Source: RI-231 sp041394905
GTDB taxonomy: Bacteria; Acidobacteriota; Terriglobia; Bryobacterales; UBA6623
Assembly: GCA_041394905.1 (NCBI GenBank)
Contig: JAWKHJ010000009.1
Span: forward strand, 1 to 64,000
DNA length: 64,000 nt
Direction of reading: 5' to 3'
Below are positions 1 through 8,321 of the stretch, piece by piece (position 1 is the stretch's first letter; every line of letters begins with the position of its first letter). A program made the translations under genes and the position numbers. The notes under the pieces are model-generated. The model was not told where the DNA came from and made no database searches. It saw nothing but the letters and a program-made list of their open reading frames with translations.

Positions 1-229
1 TCCCTGCCCCTAAGCCGGAAATCCAGCGCCCTTTGCGGTCGGTGACCGTGACGTCGAGGACCACGCGGTCAACGTCAACGGCGATGGTGAAATCGTTCCG
101 CGCTTCCGATGGCGCCTGTTGTCCAAAGACGACGGCAACGGCCAAAAGCCCCAACACAACGGAGAATGCCCCAGCGCTCAAATCGAGCGCCGGGGTCTTC
201 TCTCGTTTCGTTGCGGGCGTCAGGGCCAT
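1..229 (-). CDS. VWFA-related domain protein, 5' part only
   Basis: The reading frame starts at an ATG (complement of 227-229) and runs off the left edge, giving about 76 residues. A basic N-terminus is followed by a hydrophobic segment (AFSVVLGLLAVAVVFG), then the stretch VDVDRVVLDVTVTDRKGRW. That pattern is the opening beta-strand of the acidobacterial VWFA-related family (TIGR03436), where it precedes a GLxxxDF segment and then the von Willebrand A domain. The second such protein in this window (17985-19016) has the same opening. It starts 18 bases after the LPxTA protein upstream, so the two are probably co-transcribed. The VWA domain itself is outside the window, so the family call rests on the N-terminus alone. 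Confidence 0.75.
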   Translation of the reverse strand, partial: MALTPATKREKTPALDLSAGAFSVVLGLLAVAVVFGQQAPSEARNDFTIAVDVDRVVLDVTVTDRKGRWISGLGAG

Positions 230-247
230 AATTTGCGTTTCGACCGT

Positions 248-1024
248 TTAGCTCTTGCGAACCTTGCGGACTGCTGCCGACGCGCCAAGCGAACCGAAAC
301 CGATCAATGCAAGCAGCATGCCGAAACCGGCCGTCTGCGGAAGCTCGGGCGGGGTCTGGCTGCGTTGCATCGGCTCAGGAAGCGGGGAAGCAGGCTGGGC
401 CTGTGCAAGCTCCGTGCGGTCCTGGTTGCGTTGGTCGTTATTCGCCACGTAGTCATCACGCAGCACGAAAGGTTTCGTCTGGTCCGCCGTCTGGTTCTCC
501 GCGAATCCCGACTCGTAGTCCTCGCGCGTCTCACGCGTCGGAGTCACTACGGTCACCTGCGTCTCGCGCACGACCGGCTTGGTCGACTGCGGCGTCTGCA
601 TCACGTTCCGGTGCGAGCTCGCGGCAAGAGCCGAAGCGCGGCCTTCCGGATAAGCGAATTCCTGGCCAAAGTTGTCGCCAGGGAAGAACCAAGCGCGCAT
701 GGCCGGCGGCTGGCCCGCGGGCGTCTCGTACCAAGCGAATTCCGTGTCGCCGGTGGGCTGCAGGCGTTGGTTCGGAATGGCGATCACGGTCGAGATGACT
801 TTGTCTTCCCGGCCGTTGAGGAATTGCACGATGTGGCGATTCGACTGCGAATCGACCAGCTTCATCACGTATTTGCCAGGCTGCAGAACCGCGCCGGGGA
901 CTTCGATGGCTTTGTTGACGGTCAAGTAGGTCTTTTTGTTCCACTCGCTCGCCGAAGCGGGTGCTCCGGAGAGCGCAGCGAGAGCGATGCCCGCGAGGGC
1001 CGCTGTCAGTATGCGTAGTTTCAT
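248..1024 (-). CDS. Secreted protein with LPxTA-type C-terminal sorting signal
   Basis: 258 residues, with a signal peptide (cleavage likely after APASA, near residue 25). Residues 30-130 look like a compact beta domain (TYLTVNKAIEVPGAVLQPG, then ISTVIAIPNQ) of a kind common in acidobacterial exported proteins. A long Gln/Pro/Thr-rich linker follows. The C-terminus has the three-part layout of a sortase-type signal: LPQTAG, a hydrophobic stretch and a basic tail (RKVRKS). The start is well supported by AAGGAG about 10 bases upstream of the ATG. The function is unknown. It is probably an envelope-anchored protein made together with the VWFA protein downstream. No sortase gene is visible in the window. 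Confidence 0.7.
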   Translation of the reverse strand: MKLRILTAALAGIALAALSGAPASASEWNKKTYLTVNKAIEVPGAVLQPGKYVMKLVDSQSNRHIVQFLNGREDKVISTVIAIPNQRLQPTGDTEFAWYETPAGQPPAMRAWFFPGDNFGQEFAYPEGRASALAASSHRNVMQTPQSTKPVVRETQVTVVTPTRETREDYESGFAENQTADQTKPFVLRDDYVANNDQRNQDRTELAQAQPASPLPEPMQRSQTPPELPQTAGFGMLLALIGFGSLGASAAVRKVRKS

Positions 1025-1149
1025 TTCGTTTTCTCTCCTTAGGGCCCGGTCAGCGCCGGGAATCTACAAGTTGGAGAGATAGAAGCGGGCGGCTGTTACA
1101 CGCAGACGGCTTACCGTGAAGTGCGTAACCTTACCCTCGAGAGCCGAGG

Positions 1150-2220
1150 CTAGGAGTAGAGATGCTCGCGCAACACGCGCTCGAAGTTGAAACCGAGCAT
1201 CCGGCGGATGTCCGCGTCCGAGTAGCCGCGACGAATGAGCCCTTCCGTTAGCCGAAAGATGGAATCAGGACGCCCAAAACCTGGGACCAGGTTGCGCTGC
1301 AAGCCCAGCACCCCGCCGTCGCTGCCCAGGCCCACGTGCTCGGTTCCGGTCAGCCGTGCGACGTGATCGAAATGGTCGAGGACGTGCTCAAAGCGCGCTG
1401 GGTACGAAGCGGTCACGAACTTCGCGATCGCAGTGATGCCGATAACGCCCCCGCGTGCGGCCAGTTTCCGGATCGCTTCGTCGGACTTGCAACGCGCGGC
1501 GCCGGGCGCGAGCGCGGCGCAGTTGGAATGGGTGACGAGCACCGTGCGCTTGGACGCCTCGATCGCGTCCAGCGTGGTTTGCGGGCCGCAGTGCGAGACG
1601 TCGACGATCATACCGACGCGGTTCATCGCGCCGACGATCTCCACGCCGAGGCTGCTCAATCCGGGATCGTGCCGCAATCCGCAGCCGCCGCCGAGCGCGT
1701 TTCGGCCGTTGTAGGTGAGTTGCGAGACCTTCTGCCCTAGCGCCGCAAACATCTCGACATCCGCGGCGGAACGGAAATGCTCGGAATCCTGGCTACCGAG
1801 CAGGATGCCGACCTCGTCGCCGCAGCGCACGGCGCGCCAGTCCTGCAAACTCTCGACGATGCGAAATACTCCGGGATGGAAGGAGGCGAAGCCGCGCCAG
1901 CGGTCGAGCCAGGAGCGTGTCTTGCGCGCCGCGTCCGGGCCGGGCAACCGCACGGCGGGGTGGAACATGGAGACGCCGCTACTGAGGATCGTCTGCCGGT
2001 CGTGCTCCCCGAGCCCGTCCAGCTTTGAGCGCCACCGCTCCAGCCGCGCCCAGTCGGTGGTCAGCAAGCCCATCATGTCGACGACGGGCGACTCTTCGAC
2101 GAGGGTGACGGCGCGCGTGAGCACAGGCTCGGCGCCGTTGGTCGCGCACCAGCCTCGGATGATCGTGGGCCCCACGGCAACGCCCCCGAGCGCCCGCCGC
2201 AGAAGTGTTCGTCGCGTCAA
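1150..2220 (-). CDS. Membrane dipeptidase-like protein (peptidase M19 family), altered metal site
   Basis: 356 residues starting at TTG, with a twin-arginine-like N-terminus (TRRTLLRRALGG). The fold is that of renal dipeptidase/M19: VDVSH and VTHSN carry the two usual histidine ligands, HVGLGSD carries the usual aspartate, and the C-terminus has the family pattern LTEGLIRRGYS..DIRRMLGFNFERV. However, the first metal motif, normally DGHND, reads D48-M-M-G-L, so both its His and Asp are lost. The bridging Glu segment reads LLGSQDSEHF. I recall related acidobacterial proteins with a similar QxSxHF segment, so this may be a distinct subfamily rather than a dead enzyme. Dipeptidase activity cannot be assumed. 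Confidence 0.8.
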   Translation of the reverse strand: MTRRTLLRRALGGVAVGPTIIRGWCATNGAEPVLTRAVTLVEESPVVDMMGLLTTDWARLERWRSKLDGLGEHDRQTILSSGVSMFHPAVRLPGPDAARKTRSWLDRWRGFASFHPGVFRIVESLQDWRAVRCGDEVGILLGSQDSEHFRSAADVEMFAALGQKVSQLTYNGRNALGGGCGLRHDPGLSSLGVEIVGAMNRVGMIVDVSHCGPQTTLDAIEASKRTVLVTHSNCAALAPGAARCKSDEAIRKLAARGGVIGITAIAKFVTASYPARFEHVLDHFDHVARLTGTEHVGLGSDGGVLGLQRNLVPGFGRPDSIFRLTEGLIRRGYSDADIRRMLGFNFERVLREHLYS

Positions 2221-2440
2221 TTCTCCATTCCGTCCCGATAGTTCCTACGGCGTGCCGCGCCATCATGTTACCCCTGCTACCGCCGCGGGAATATCGAATG
2301 GGGCGATCTGTTACGAAAAAATTTGGGACGCGTGCGTTTTGTTACAAAACCTGGATGGGTGCGATCCTCGACAATCGCTTGTGAGCAGGGGCGCCTCTAA
2401 CCTGCCAGGGTCGCTATAATGTTGGTTTCGCTCGCTTTCC

Positions 2441-2803
2441 ATGCAAGTTCACCGCTGGACATCGATTGACCACGAGGTCATGTCGCCGAAGATCGCGCGT
2501 CGCGTGATCCACTCGGAGCGCATGACAACGGCCCGCATCTACCTCGAGAAAGGCGGGGTCGTGCCACGGCACAGCCACGACAACGAGCAGATTAGCCATG
2601 TGATCGAAGGACGGTTGCTGTTCGAGTTCGATGACCAGTCGTTCGAAGTTGGCGCGGGCGAAGTGATGGAGATCGCGCCGAACGAGCCACACAAAGTGAC
2701 TGCTCTCGAGGATTCGATGGCCATGGACGTTTTCGGACCCACGCGGACGGATTGGCTCAGCGGCGACGACGCGTATTTGCGGAACCCTTCCGAGGGCTCC
2801 TGA
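2441..2803 (+). CDS. Small cupin-domain protein
   Basis: 120 residues, a single conserved beta-barrel cupin. The metal-binding motif 1 is visible as PRHSHDNEQISHVIEG (two His and a Glu), and motif 2 ends in PNEPHKV with the third His. Such stand-alone cupins often bind a metal and a small substrate, or act as sensors; nothing here names a substrate. It lies 107 bases upstream of the SDR gene on the same strand and may be co-expressed. The 220 bases between it and the dipeptidase start hold no gene I can support and presumably contain the divergent promoters. Confidence 0.8.
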   Translation: MQVHRWTSIDHEVMSPKIARRVIHSERMTTARIYLEKGGVVPRHSHDNEQISHVIEGRLLFEFDDQSFEVGAGEVMEIAPNEPHKVTALEDSMAMDVFGPTRTDWLSGDDAYLRNPSEGS

Positions 2804-2910
2804 CGTAGATATCCTTAAGGAATAACCCCTACGCGGCGGGCGAGGGGACCTCGACGAGGGCGCCACGCCGCAAACGACTCAACGACAGCCTCGTTTCACA
2901 CAACTTTCCG

Positions 2911-3699
2911 ATGGATTTGGGAATTCGCAACCGGGCCGCAATCGTGGCGGCCTCCAGTCGAGGCATGGGCCGCGCAGTCGCCGAGGCTCTGGCGGCCGAG
3001 GGCGTCCACGTGGCGATGTGCTCGCGAGACGCCGACGCGATTGCCCAGGCCGCTCAGGAGATCCGCGAGCGCCATGGCGTCGAAACCTTCGCCAAAGCGG
3101 TGGATCTGACTGATCCGGCCCAGGTGCAGGCGTTCAGCGAGGAAGCACGGGAAGCATTGGGCCCGCTGACAATCTGCGTGGCCAACTGCGGCGGGCCGCC
3201 GATGGGCAAGTTCGAGGATTTCTCGCTCGACGACTGGCGTTCGGCGTTTGAGCTGAGCTTCGTTTCGACGCTCAGTCTGATCCGCGCAACACTGCCCGAC
3301 ATGAAGGCGGCCAAGTGGGGCCGCGTCGTTTCGATCACCTCAGTTTCCGTAAAGCAGCCCATCGACGGGCTGATCCTCTCGAACGCGATTCGCGGCAGCG
3401 TGGTCGGCTTGATGAAAAGCCTCGCGAACGAGTACGGCAAACACAACATCCTGTTCAACAACGTGGGCCCTGGACTGACCGCAACTGAGCGTTTGCTCTC
3501 GAACGCGGACAAGCGCGCCGCAGCCGAAGGGCGCAGCCGCGAGGAAGTCCTTACGGCCATGACCGCCGCCGCGCCGCTGGGGCGCGTGGCCCAACCAGAA
3601 GAATTCGCCTCTGTCGTCGCCTTTCTCTGCTCCGAGGGCGCGAGCTACGTTACGGGCTCGAGCCTGATGGTCGACGGCGGATTGGTCAAGAGCATCTAG
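2911..3699 (+). CDS. SDR-family oxidoreductase with atypical active site
   Basis: 262 residues with a Rossmann fold of the short-chain dehydrogenase type. The nucleotide motif is ASSRGMGRA rather than the usual TGxxxGIG. The NNAG region reads VANCGGPP. The catalytic YxxxK is absent: the aligned segment reads SNAIRGSVVGLMK, with Ser in place of Tyr and Arg in place of Lys. The C-terminal SSYVTGSSLMVDGG segment is typical of FabG-like SDRs. This non-canonical pattern recurs in a known SDR subgroup, so it is probably a functional variant, but the reaction and substrate cannot be read from sequence. Confidence 0.85.
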   Translation: MDLGIRNRAAIVAASSRGMGRAVAEALAAEGVHVAMCSRDADAIAQAAQEIRERHGVETFAKAVDLTDPAQVQAFSEEAREALGPLTICVANCGGPPMGKFEDFSLDDWRSAFELSFVSTLSLIRATLPDMKAAKWGRVVSITSVSVKQPIDGLILSNAIRGSVVGLMKSLANEYGKHNILFNNVGPGLTATERLLSNADKRAAAEGRSREEVLTAMTAAAPLGRVAQPEEFASVVAFLCSEGASYVTGSSLMVDGGLVKSI

Positions 3700-3708
3700 T
3701 CAACGAAG

Positions 3709-6528
3709 ATGAAGTCGCACATTCGGACCGTGTCCCCAACTCGCCTGCTCGCGTTCAGCCTGGCGCTGGCTCTTGCCGCGCCGCTGGCCGCCCAAAACCA
3801 GTGGGTCGACAACCAGGCCGCCCGCCTGGTGATCGGCCAGTCGAGCTTTACCCGCCAAAACCCGACGCCAAGCCGAAATGCGCTTGGCTCGGCCGGCGGA
3901 GTAGCAGTAGGCGGCGGCAAGCTGTTCATCGCCGAAGGCAATCGCATCGGCGCGTCGCCCAACGCCAACCGCGTGTTGATCTACGACAACTTGGCGAGCT
4001 TCATCCCACCGTTGACCGAGGCGCCGCCGCAGAACGACGTTTGCCCCGTCTGCGTGGGCACGCCCGACGTGGTGCTGGGTCAGCCGAACTTCGACGACAT
4101 CACCCCGCGCACCACCCAGGACGGCATGCGCGCGCCCTCCGGCGTCGCCACCGACGGCAACGTATTGGCCGTGGCGGACACGAACAACAATCGCGTGCTG
4201 ATTTACAACTCGATTCCGACTACGAGCAGCACCTTGCCGAACGTGGTGATCGGCCAACCGGACTTCACCACCGTCACCCCCGGCACCACCAGCCAGAAGA
4301 TGCGCGGGCCGCAGGGCGTGTGGATCGACTCGGGGCGTCTGTTCGTGGCCGATACGCAGAACTCGCGTGTGCTGATCTACAACTCGATTCCGACCAGCAA
4401 CGGCGCTGCGGCAGACGTGGTCGTGGGCCAGCCCGACTTCGACACCCGTCCCGAGCCGGACTTGACGCAGTCCGACTACACGCCGACGGCCGCGACGATG
4501 CTCGACCCGATCTCGGTGACGGTGAACAACAACCGCATGTTCGTCTCCGACCTCGGCTTCGACCGCGTGCTGATCTTCTTCTCAATTCCCACGCAGAACG
4601 GCTTTCCGGCTGATGTCGTGATCGGGCAGAAGGACATGACGACGGCCGGATTCACCGACCATGACTCCGATCCGCTAACCCCGCAGATCCGGACTGCGGT
4701 GCTCGACATGTGCGAGCAAGTCGGTCCGTTTGACGACGACGGTAGCTTCACCCCCGACGACAACATCTTCCCCAACCCAATCAACCGCGACCCCAACCCG
4801 GATCTCAACGGCGACGGCGAGCCGGACAACGAGCCGCCGCCGCTGCGCTGGCCCCGCCGTTGCGAGCACACGCTCAACTATCCGCGCTTTGCTCTCTCGG
4901 ACGGCGAGAAGCTCTACGTGGCCGATTCGGGGAACGACCGCATCCTGGTCTACAACCAGATCCCGACGCAGGACGGCGCGGCGGCCGACGTGGTCATCGG
5001 CCAGCCGGACTTCATCGCATTGACCGATGCCGTCGGCCCCGGCAACGTGCGCTCACCCACTTCGCTCGCCCACGACGGGACCAATCTCTACGTGGCCGAC
5101 CCGTTTGTGCGGCGCGTGCTCGTTTTCACGCCAGCCGAGCCCACCGTGGCTAAGCAGGGCATCGTGAATGGCGCCAGCTTCGCCGTCCGCGCCTGGGGTT
5201 GGGTGGAGTACAACGGTGCGACCACGGACGACGGTCAGCTCATCACGCTCGAGCTTTCGGGCCGCACCTACGAGTTCCGTACCGAAAAGGGCGAGACCGC
5301 CCTGAGCGTGCGTGACAAGCTGGTCGACATGATCAATGGCGACGACGACGGCTTGGTCGACGCACGCCCGTACAACGGCCCCGGCACGTTCGCCCGCGGC
5401 CGCATCAAATTCGGCGGCTCCGTCCGCGGCGGCGACGTGATCAAGCTCACGCTCGGCGACCGCACCTATGAACTGACGACCTTTGACGACGACGTGCCGC
5501 TGGGCATGGTCGACCGTTTCAACTTCATCATCGACCGCGACCCGAGCCCCTTGGTCGTCGTCGACCGCGACCCAGCGGAGATCTCGACTTTGCTCGTGAC
5601 CGCGCGCAATGCGGGTACTGCGGCCAACAATCTGCCGATGGTCATCCAGATTCCGGCTGACAGTCCGTTGACGGCCGAGTCGTCGAACGCAGATGTGGAA
5701 ACCGGCGCGACGACGATCGTCGGCGGCTCGTTCCCGCGGCGCATTCGCATGACCGCACGCATGCCCGGCCGTCCTGGCAACGGCGTGACCATCACCAACA
5801 CGGTGGGCGGCGCTGGCATCGTGGGCGCCACATCGGGCGGCCGCTTGACCGGCGGCTCGAACGCCCAGATGTTGCCCAACGGCACGTTCGCCTCGATCTT
5901 TGGCGAGAACTTGGCCGAAGAAACGATGTACGCCTCCTTGAGCGCGGACGGCTTCCTGCCGACCGAGCTTGGCGGCGTGGAGGTGTTCGTCAACGGACTC
6001 GCGGCTCCGATCTACTCGATCTCGCCGGAACAAGTGAACATCCAGATTCCGTGGGAGATCGAAGGCGTCGGCTCGAGCACGTTCGTTCGGCGTACACTGC
6101 CAAGCGGCGAGGTGCAGGTCTCGGTCCCGCGCGCTAACGAGACATCACGCGCTTCCCCGGGCATCTTCGCCTACCCCGGCCCCGAGCCGCGCCGCGCCGT
6201 CGCGTTGCACGGCCAAGCGCAGGCGCAAGGGCGCATTGCCATCGCAGCGGGCACGGCCTCCACGAGCACGACGACGGAAACAGTCGCGGCGGGCGCAACG
6301 GTGACCATCACCATCAACGGCCGCAACTATACCTACACCACGGTCTCGACGGACACGCTCGAGAGCGTGCGCGACAAGCTGATTGCGTCTATCAACAACG
6401 GCGATGGCGACCCGGAAGTGGTCGCGTCGGCCGCACGTGAGGGCTTCTTCTCCGCACGCGCCAACGTCAACTTTACCGGCACTCCGGTCGGCAGGCGACG
6501 TCGTCACGGTCACGATCAACGGCCGTGA
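3709..6528 (+). CDS. NHL-repeat / TIGR03437-type secreted protein, N-terminal part of frameshifted gene
   Basis: 939 residues. A signal peptide (LALALAAPLAAQ) is followed by about six NHL-type beta-propeller repeats, each ending in patterns such as NRVLIYNSIPT..ADVVIGQPDF (residues ~30-480). A Solibacter-type beta module follows (LPTELGGVEVFVNGLAAPIYSISPEQVNIQIPWE, ~750-790). Three copies of a small domain (TITLELSGRTYEFRT / IKLTLGDRTYELTT / VTITINGRNYTYTT, each with a later hydrophobic helix) are interspersed. The last ~10 residues (after NFTGTPVG) are out of frame: removing one G near 6490 restores ..PVAGDVVTVTINGREYSY, which continues in the next entry. The full-length product would be about 1200 residues. 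It is probably an extracellular or surface protein of unknown role. It starts 9 bases after the SDR stop. Confidence 0.85.
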   Translation: MKSHIRTVSPTRLLAFSLALALAAPLAAQNQWVDNQAARLVIGQSSFTRQNPTPSRNALGSAGGVAVGGGKLFIAEGNRIGASPNANRVLIYDNLASFIPPLTEAPPQNDVCPVCVGTPDVVLGQPNFDDITPRTTQDGMRAPSGVATDGNVLAVADTNNNRVLIYNSIPTTSSTLPNVVIGQPDFTTVTPGTTSQKMRGPQGVWIDSGRLFVADTQNSRVLIYNSIPTSNGAAADVVVGQPDFDTRPEPDLTQSDYTPTAATMLDPISVTVNNNRMFVSDLGFDRVLIFFSIPTQNGFPADVVIGQKDMTTAGFTDHDSDPLTPQIRTAVLDMCEQVGPFDDDGSFTPDDNIFPNPINRDPNPDLNGDGEPDNEPPPLRWPRRCEHTLNYPRFALSDGEKLYVADSGNDRILVYNQIPTQDGAAADVVIGQPDFIALTDAVGPGNVRSPTSLAHDGTNLYVADPFVRRVLVFTPAEPTVAKQGIVNGASFAVRAWGWVEYNGATTDDGQLITLELSGRTYEFRTEKGETALSVRDKLVDMINGDDDGLVDARPYNGPGTFARGRIKFGGSVRGGDVIKLTLGDRTYELTTFDDDVPLGMVDRFNFIIDRDPSPLVVVDRDPAEISTLLVTARNAGTAANNLPMVIQIPADSPLTAESSNADVETGATTIVGGSFPRRIRMTARMPGRPGNGVTITNTVGGAGIVGATSGGRLTGGSNAQMLPNGTFASIFGENLAEETMYASLSADGFLPTELGGVEVFVNGLAAPIYSISPEQVNIQIPWEIEGVGSSTFVRRTLPSGEVQVSVPRANETSRASPGIFAYPGPEPRRAVALHGQAQAQGRIAIAAGTASTSTTTETVAAGATVTITINGRNYTYTTVSTDTLESVRDKLIASINNGDGDPEVVASAAREGFFSARANVNFTGTPVGRRRRHGHDQRP

Positions 6529-7336
6529 ATATTCCTATACCGCGCAAGAGGGCGACAGCCTCGCCGTCGTGCGCAACGTGTTGGTCAACACGATCAACGC
6601 GGGCCGAGGCGACCCGGACGTGACCGCGCGCCGCCTCGAGCTCGTCGGCTCAATTGTGATGCAGGTCGTCGCCCGCGATTTGGGCGTGCAAACCAACGAC
6701 ATCGCGTTCGCAGTCTCCGCCACGGGTAGCGGCGTCCAGGTAGAGACCAACGTCGAGAATGGAAAGCTCGAAGGCGGCCAGACGCCTCCGGTCGTCTTGC
6801 TAACCGCGCGCGTCGCGGGACGGGAAGCTAACGCCATCACCTATGCGGCCGAGAGCAGTGACGCTTCGATCGTCGGCGCTTCCGCGCGCACGGAGACGCT
6901 CTGCTGCGGCAACATCCCCTACCTCTTGATTACTGACGACAACCCGGCCATCCCCGGCGAAATCATCATCGTCTACGGGTCGGGCCTGGGCTTCACCCAA
7001 ACCAAGCCGCAAGAGCTCGGCATCGCGACCGGGGAGGTTACGCCCACGACCGGATCGACCGACGCCCTGCAGGTGCCGTTCAACGCGGACGACTTTGTCT
7101 CGTCGTTAGCCGGCGAACGCACGGCGCAGGTACGCTATGCGGGTCTGGCGCCGGGCCTGGTCGGCGTCTACCAGATCAACCTGCAGCTCAACGAGACGCT
7201 GCCGGACGACCCTGAAACGCCGCTCGACATCCGTCAGGTCTTGTTCTTGTCGAACATCGTCACCATTCCGGTGCAGAACCTGACGCCGCGCGATCCGGAT
7301 ACGCTTTACAGCAGTGCGAGCGGCGGGCGCTGTTGA
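6383..7336 (+). CDS. C-terminal part of the NHL/TIGR03437 protein (after frameshift)
   Basis: Only the part from about 6493 is genuine continuation; the ORF start at 6383 is in the shadow frame. It begins with the fourth copy of the small repeated domain (DVVTVTINGREYSYTAQEGDSLAVVRNVLVNTIN). It then carries a second TIGR03437-like module (PAIPGEIIIVYGSGLGF, VRYAGLAPGLVGVYQINLQL, IVTIPV), which is the usual C-terminus of these proteins. The single-base shift relative to 3709-6528 could be an assembly error or a real mutation. Confidence 0.75.
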   Translation: MRLSTTAMATRKWSRRPHVRASSPHAPTSTLPALRSAGDVVTVTINGREYSYTAQEGDSLAVVRNVLVNTINAGRGDPDVTARRLELVGSIVMQVVARDLGVQTNDIAFAVSATGSGVQVETNVENGKLEGGQTPPVVLLTARVAGREANAITYAAESSDASIVGASARTETLCCGNIPYLLITDDNPAIPGEIIIVYGSGLGFTQTKPQELGIATGEVTPTTGSTDALQVPFNADDFVSSLAGERTAQVRYAGLAPGLVGVYQINLQLNETLPDDPETPLDIRQVLFLSNIVTIPVQNLTPRDPDTLYSSASGGRC

Positions 7337-7366
7337 ACGGCTCTCGCCGCTTGCTACCTTAATCGA

Positions 7367-7819
7367 ATGCTCAAACCCGGAGATAAAGCGCCAGACTTCA
7401 CCGCCCCCGTCGACGGCGGCGGGACCATCAGCCTGAAGAAGCTCAAAGGCAAGAAGGTTGTCCTCTACTTCTACCCCAAGGACAACACTTCCGGCTGCAC
7501 GACCGAAGCCTGCGACTTTCGCGACAACGCAGCCGAGATCGACGCCAAAGACGCCGTCGTGCTGGGCGTAAGCCCCGATTCGGTCAAGTCGCACGACAAG
7601 TTCAAAGAGAAGTACGAGCTGCCCTTCACGCTGATCGCCGACGAAGATCACGCGATTGCGGAAGCTTACGGCGTTTGGCAGGAGAAGTCCATGTATGGAC
7701 GTAAGTACATGGGCATCGTGCGGTCGACCTTCTTGATCGACGAGAAGGGCAAAATTACGGAAGTCTACGACAAGGTCAAGGTCAAGGGGCACGTCGCGGA
7801 CGTTCTCTCGAAGTTGTAA
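7367..7819 (+). CDS. bcp: Thioredoxin-dependent thiol peroxidase (Bcp/PrxQ peroxiredoxin)
   Basis: 150 residues, the normal Bcp length. The peroxidatic Cys44 lies in FYPKDNTSGCTTEACDFRD and the resolving Cys49 is five residues later, the PrxQ/atypical 2-Cys arrangement. The conserved STFLIDEKGKI strand and the C-terminal VKGHV helix are present. The enzyme reduces H2O2 and organic hydroperoxides in the cytoplasm using thioredoxin. It appears intact and complete. It follows the NHL gene by 30 bases, but no functional link is evident. Confidence 0.95.
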   Translation: MLKPGDKAPDFTAPVDGGGTISLKKLKGKKVVLYFYPKDNTSGCTTEACDFRDNAAEIDAKDAVVLGVSPDSVKSHDKFKEKYELPFTLIADEDHAIAEAYGVWQEKSMYGRKYMGIVRSTFLIDEKGKITEVYDKVKVKGHVADVLSKL

Positions 7820-7833
7820 GAGGCGCCGCTGCG

Positions 7834-8289
7834 GTGCATCCTAGCGCGGTTGGCCGGCATCAAAAGGACAGGATGCGTGCGCTCTTGCACAGCTTGGGCG
7901 AGCGTTGGACGGCTTGGCGCAATGCCAGGCACGGTCAAAAGATACTTTGCACTCCGGAGGCGTTGCGGATCGAGCGCGCCTTCGGGGAACCGGCTCAAAT
8001 CCCCTGGAACCAAATTGAACGTGTGACGGCGGTCAAACGCGATTGCTACACCGTCGACTCGATCCGCCTGCTGATCGGCTTGAAAGGCGGCTCGGCTTTA
8101 CGAGGTCTCCGAGGAGGACCGGGGATGGCAGGACCTGCTCGTGCAACTGCGGAACGACTGCCAGGCTGCCTGTCATTCGAGGAGTGGTTCTTCGACGTCG
8201 CGTTTCCCGCGTTTGAGGCGAATGCGAAGCAGATTTACCCGCCTCAGCAGGACGCGGCAGGCGGAGAGAGGTCTCAGCAGCTCGCGTGA
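7834..8289 (+). CDS. Conserved protein of unknown function, probably with two compensating frameshifts
   Basis: Starts at GTG; a likelier start is the ATG at 7873 (MRALLHSLGERWTAW). The N-terminal half (IPWNQIERVTAVKRDCYTVDSIRLLIGL) and the end (LPGCLSFEEWFFDVAFPAFEAN) resemble one small family of unknown function. Between about 8098 and 8155 the frame gives a Gly/Arg-rich run, whereas the +1 frame gives YEVSEEDRGWQDLLVQLRND, which is what that family has there. So a one-base loss near 8097 and a one-base gain near 8150 probably cancel. The family is cytoplasmic, with no motif that names a reaction. Confidence 0.6.
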   Translation: MHPSAVGRHQKDRMRALLHSLGERWTAWRNARHGQKILCTPEALRIERAFGEPAQIPWNQIERVTAVKRDCYTVDSIRLLIGLKGGSALRGLRGGPGMAGPARATAERLPGCLSFEEWFFDVAFPAFEANAKQIYPPQQDAAGGERSQQLA

Positions 8290-8321
8290 AAAGCGACTAG
8301 CGACGCACTACACTAGTCGCC

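Noticed and set aside
5053..6033. A 326-residue antisense ORF in the NHL gene
   Set aside because: Charged, His/Arg-rich, no fold motif; a shadow of the well-supported plus-strand gene.
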